Shown here: piece by piece, positions 5,967 through 8,472 of the stretch
How the letters are laid out: every line of letters starts with the position of its first letter
How positions within the stretch are numbered: position 1 is the first letter of the stretch
Translations under genes and position numbers: made by a program
Notes under the pieces: model-generated
What the model saw: only the letters and a program-made list of their open reading frames with translations
Databases searched by the model: none
Told to the model about the DNA's origin: nothing
Assembly (NCBI GenBank): GCA_036771375.1
Contig: DAIPHL010000103.1
Coordinates: forward strand, 1 to 8,472
Source of the DNA: DAIPHL01 sp036771375
Lineage (GTDB): Bacteria > Synergistota > Synergistia > Synergistales > Synergistaceae
Direction of reading: 5' to 3'
Length of the DNA stretch: 8,472 nucleotides

Positions 5967-6224
5967 ATGTCGGCATTCTTCGGTATGAAAAGGATTGGCA
6001 TCCTGGCTGCGGGTTTCGTTCTGGGCGGAGCGGCGTATGCCGCGCTTTCCAGCGAAACGGGCAGGAGAGTTTGCATCAGCCTGGTGAACAAAGGCATCAA
6101 ATTGAAGGAGACGGTCGCCTATTCGCTCGAATCCATGAAGGAAAACGTGGACGACATCATCGCGGAGGCGAAGGAGATGGATTCGTGCTGTTGCGGTTGT
6201 GATGGCGAAGAAGATTTTTCGTAG
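5967..6224 (+). CDS. Small single-helix membrane protein with C-terminal CCCGC cluster (DUF6110-like?)
   Basis: 85 aa, ATG start with AAGGGGGA 6 bases upstream. Residues 8-28 (after KR) form one hydrophobic, Gly/Ala-rich helix with a GxxxG pair (G16, G20). It could be a membrane anchor; AYA at 23-25 leaves open that it is a cleaved signal. Residues 35-70 form a likely amphipathic, charged helix (SLVNKGIKLKETV, then MKENVDDIIAEAKEM). The tail DSCCCGCDGEEDFS places four cysteines at 74, 75, 76 and 78 beside acidic residues, a plausible soft-metal site. In size and plan it resembles the short DUF6110/YtxH-like proteins that I recall being encoded beside heavy-metal P-ATPases in anaerobes. That link is from memory and unchecked. 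It lies 18 bases upstream of the ATPase in the same frame, so it is probably a partner: metal donor, sensor or small subunit. Confidence 0.85.
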   Translation: MSAFFGMKRIGILAAGFVLGGAAYAALSSETGRRVCISLVNKGIKLKETVAYSLESMKENVDDIIAEAKEMDSCCCGCDGEEDFS

Positions 6225-6242
6225 CACCAGATCGGCGTTGGA

Positions 6243-8363
6243 ATGAACTACACGATCGCGCACGAGCTTCCCGGCCGCATCCGATTTCGCTGTGGCCGGG
6301 GAGCGTTTTCAAAGGAAGAAGCAAGGGTCGTCGAGTACCTCCTGGAAAGTCAGAGCGGTGTACTGGAGGTTGTGGCTTCTCACATTACGGGAAGCGTCCT
6401 GGTTCGCTTCTCCGAAGACGCGAGGGCCGTGGTCCTATCCGCCCTCACTCATATAGACAGGTCGTACCTCGACGGCGAATCCGCACCGGAGCGTCACAGA
6501 GAGCCGTCCATCGCGTATTCGACCCTTTCCCTCTTTTCCCGGATGTTTCTGAACAGATTTCTCCCGGTGGTCGTGCGGGCCGCCTCCTGCATCGTACGCT
6601 ACGTTCCGTATTTTTTAAACGGAATCCGCTCTTTGATTCTGAAAAAACTGGACGTATCGGTGCTGGACGCCTCCGCCATCGGCGTATCGATCCTCTTTGG
6701 AGACTTCGGAACGGCGGCCGCCATCATGAGCCTGCTCGCATTCGGCGAAATCCTCGAGAACTGGACGAGGACCCGCTCCAAGATGGACCTCGCGAAGGGG
6801 CTTGCCCTGAACGAATCCTCCTTCTGGGTGGAGCGGGACGGCACGGAGGTCCGGATCGCGGCCTCGGAACTCGTCATCGGAGACGACGTCATCGTCAGAG
6901 CGGGTTCGATCATCCCCGTGGACGGAACCGTCGTCCGTGGAGAAGCCGCGGTAAATCAGTCCGTGATGACGGGAGAGGCGCTTCCCGTACACAGATACCC
7001 GGGGACGACGGTCTACGCCGGAACCGTGCTCGAAGAGGGCGAGCTCCTCGTCCGCACGACCGCGTTCGACAACGGAACGGCGATCAGCCGGATCGTGCGG
7101 ATGATAGACGAATCCGAACGCATGAAAGCGGAAGTCCAGAGCCGTGCGGAAAAGTTGGCCGACGGAATCGTGCCGTACAGTTTTCTTCTCGCCGCCGCCG
7201 TGTTTCTGGTCACGGGGAACTTCCGAAAGGCCACATCGGTTCTGTTGGTCGATTACTCCTGTGCGATCAAACTCTCCACCCCTCTTGCAATCCTGTCTGC
7301 GATGAAGGAGGGGGCAAAACACGGCATCGTGATCAAGGGAGGCCGCATTCTGGAAAAAATCGCCGAGGCGGACACCGTGGTCTTCGACAAAACCGGCACC
7401 CTCTCCGTAGCCTCTCCGAAGGTCGCCCGAGTCGTTCCTTTCGGAGAAGCCGTAAGAGACGAGGTCTTGCGGACCGCCGCGTGTCTGGAGGAGCACTTTC
7501 CCCACTCCATCGCACGGGCCGTCGTCAGAAAGGCGGAGGAGGAAGATCTCTCGCACAGGGAAGAACACGCTGAAGTCGAGTATGCAGTCGCCCACGGCAT
7601 CGCCTCGAAACTGCACGGCAAGAGAGTCATCATCGGAAGCGACCACTTCGTGTTGGAAGACGAACGAATCCCCATCAGCCGGGAAGAATCCGATCTGATC
7701 GACGACCTCTCCCGGAAATACTCCCTGCTCTACCTTGCGATCGGCGGAAAACTCGCGGGCGTCATCTGTATCGAGGATCCTCTTCGCGAGGAGGCACACC
7801 GCGTCATCGAGGAACTTCGGGAGGCAGGCATCGGGAACATCGTGATGCTCACCGGAGACAGCCAGAACACGGCGAGCCACGTCGCCTCCGCGCTCGGGCT
7901 CGAGTTTCGGGCGAGGATGCTGCCGGAGGAAAAGACGGAGTACATTCGGAAACTACACGACCGAAACGCGAAAGTCATCATGATCGGGGACGGCATCAAC
8001 GACTCCCCCGCTCTATCGGCTGCGGACGTGGGAATGGCCATGAAAGAGAGCGCGGACATCGCAAGAGAGATCTCCGACGTCGTTCTGACGCGCAACAATC
8101 TCGACGCGATCGTCACCGCAAGACACCTTGCAACCGGAACCATGAGAAGAATATACAACAATTACGCCTTCATCATCGCCATCAACTCGCTTCTTCTCGC
8201 GCTCGGACTCGGGGGGGTCATCATGCCTTCCGTGTCCGCCATGCTGCATAACGCCTCCACGATCGGAGCCAGCGTCAAAAGCCTCGCTCCACTCCTCGAC
8301 GAAAGAGAGGGCGGACGGCAACGAAAGCGACAGAGGCGAAGATCAGCGGACTTGTCCATGTGA
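6243..8363 (+). CDS. Heavy-metal-type P1B ATPase with a non-canonical TM4 metal motif
   Basis: 706-aa cation pump of the P1B family. Residues about 3-56 form an HMA_2-like domain (HELPGRIRFRCG at 7-18) without a CxxC site. Membrane segments follow around 101-172. The actuator motif is TGEA (243-246), the phosphorylation site is FDKTGT with D382, the nucleotide-domain HP locus is FPHS (419-422), and TGDS (537-540) and GDGINDSPA (582-590) complete the P-domain. The last two helices contain NNYAFIIAIN (639-648) and MLHNASTIGASVKS (667-680). The catalytic set is intact. The TM4 motif is odd: aligned to CPCALGLATP, this protein has YSCAIKLSTP (338-347). It therefore keeps one Cys (C340), has Ser for the Pro, and has Lys343 for Gly. 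The substrate cannot be inferred from known CPC/CPH/SPC classes. The tail RQRKRQRRR (692-700) is strongly basic. The start has almost no ribosome site, suggesting coupling to the upstream gene. Confidence 0.93.
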   Translation: MNYTIAHELPGRIRFRCGRGAFSKEEARVVEYLLESQSGVLEVVASHITGSVLVRFSEDARAVVLSALTHIDRSYLDGESAPERHREPSIAYSTLSLFSRMFLNRFLPVVVRAASCIVRYVPYFLNGIRSLILKKLDVSVLDASAIGVSILFGDFGTAAAIMSLLAFGEILENWTRTRSKMDLAKGLALNESSFWVERDGTEVRIAASELVIGDDVIVRAGSIIPVDGTVVRGEAAVNQSVMTGEALPVHRYPGTTVYAGTVLEEGELLVRTTAFDNGTAISRIVRMIDESERMKAEVQSRAEKLADGIVPYSFLLAAAVFLVTGNFRKATSVLLVDYSCAIKLSTPLAILSAMKEGAKHGIVIKGGRILEKIAEADTVVFDKTGTLSVASPKVARVVPFGEAVRDEVLRTAACLEEHFPHSIARAVVRKAEEEDLSHREEHAEVEYAVAHGIASKLHGKRVIIGSDHFVLEDERIPISREESDLIDDLSRKYSLLYLAIGGKLAGVICIEDPLREEAHRVIEELREAGIGNIVMLTGDSQNTASHVASALGLEFRARMLPEEKTEYIRKLHDRNAKVIMIGDGINDSPALSAADVGMAMKESADIAREISDVVLTRNNLDAIVTARHLATGTMRRIYNNYAFIIAINSLLLALGLGGVIMPSVSAMLHNASTIGASVKSLAPLLDEREGGRQRKRQRRRSADLSM

Positions 8364-8472
8364 TTTCCGAAAACCACATTCGCGCACGGCCCTCACATAC
8401 CCTGGCGTCGGGGCGCCCGGGTCGATGCAGACGAGCCCCCGTCCCTCCTCCATCCCGCCGTCCGTACGGTCG
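8343..8472 (-). CDS. Partial gene end, possibly a GNAT acetyltransferase C-terminus
   Basis: A minus-strand frame is open from the window edge (8472) to a TGA at 8345-8343, giving 42 codons with strongly G/C-biased third positions like the real genes here. It contains GRGLVCIDPGAPTPGY, then VRAVRECGFRKSHGQVR. The pattern DP-x(n)-RAxR-x-x-GF is reminiscent of the C-terminal part of AAC(6')/RimI-like GNAT proteins (DPxxxNxRAIRxYEKxGF), a weak by-eye match. It may instead be a short or spurious frame; an internal ATG exists near 8453. If real, it converges on the P-ATPase and overlaps its last 21 bases. No terminator is visible between the two. Confidence 0.4.
   Translation of the reverse strand, partial: DRTDGGMEEGRGLVCIDPGAPTPGYVRAVRECGFRKSHGQVR

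Noticed and set aside
6615..7880. Minus-strand open frame (421 codons) opposite the P-ATPase
   Set aside because: The sense strand carries all P-type ATPase motifs in order. The antisense product is Asp/Arg/Gly-rich with no recognisable domain.
8411..8438. GC-rich inverted repeats as an ATPase terminator
   Set aside because: The arms are imperfect, there is no T-run on either strand, and the segment reads as coding on the minus strand.

Overview
The window looks like ordinary chromosomal DNA from a GC-rich anaerobic bacterium. A complete branched-chain (or related) amino-acid ABC importer suggests an amino-acid-using organism. The mix of genes, including a short membrane protein beside an unusual metal-type P-ATPase, would fit Synergistota or a clostridial-type lineage. 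This placement is inferred from gene content and base composition only and is weak.

Layout. Positions 1-4946 hold one minus-strand operon read from right to left: promoter, livK (periplasmic/extracellular binding protein), livH and livM (permeases), livG and livF (ATPases), then a strong intrinsic terminator at 25-78. livM/livG and livG/livF overlap by 1 and 4 bases, and livH/livM are 6 bases apart, so these four are translationally packed. livK is separated from livH by about 134 bases holding several hairpins. This is the usual arrangement for making more binding protein than membrane complex. The livK promoter (TTGACA, 18 bp, TATACT) lies in an AT-rich island and fixes the livK start at 4867.

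Positions 5035-5654 are divergent on the plus strand: an extended -10 promoter candidate, then a 181-aa secreted protein that reads as a divergent CAP/SCP-like domain. A 312-base gap follows (5655-5966). It has no gene I can support but holds a GC hairpin, an A/T-armed palindrome and a weak promoter.

Positions 5967-8363 are a two-gene unit on the plus strand: an 85-aa single-helix protein ending in a CCCGC cysteine cluster, and a 706-aa P1B-type ATPase. The ATPase has every catalytic P-type motif, but the metal-site motif in transmembrane helix 4, normally CPC/CPx, reads YSC followed by a lysine. The two genes are in the same frame, separated by one amber stop and six sense codons. This pair is the most interesting part of the window: a metal or other cation exporter of unassigned specificity with a candidate membrane-tethered metal-binding partner.

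At the right edge, the minus strand carries the last 42 codons of a gene that enters from outside the window. It overlaps the ATPase 3' end tail to tail and resembles, weakly, the C-terminus of a GNAT acetyltransferase.
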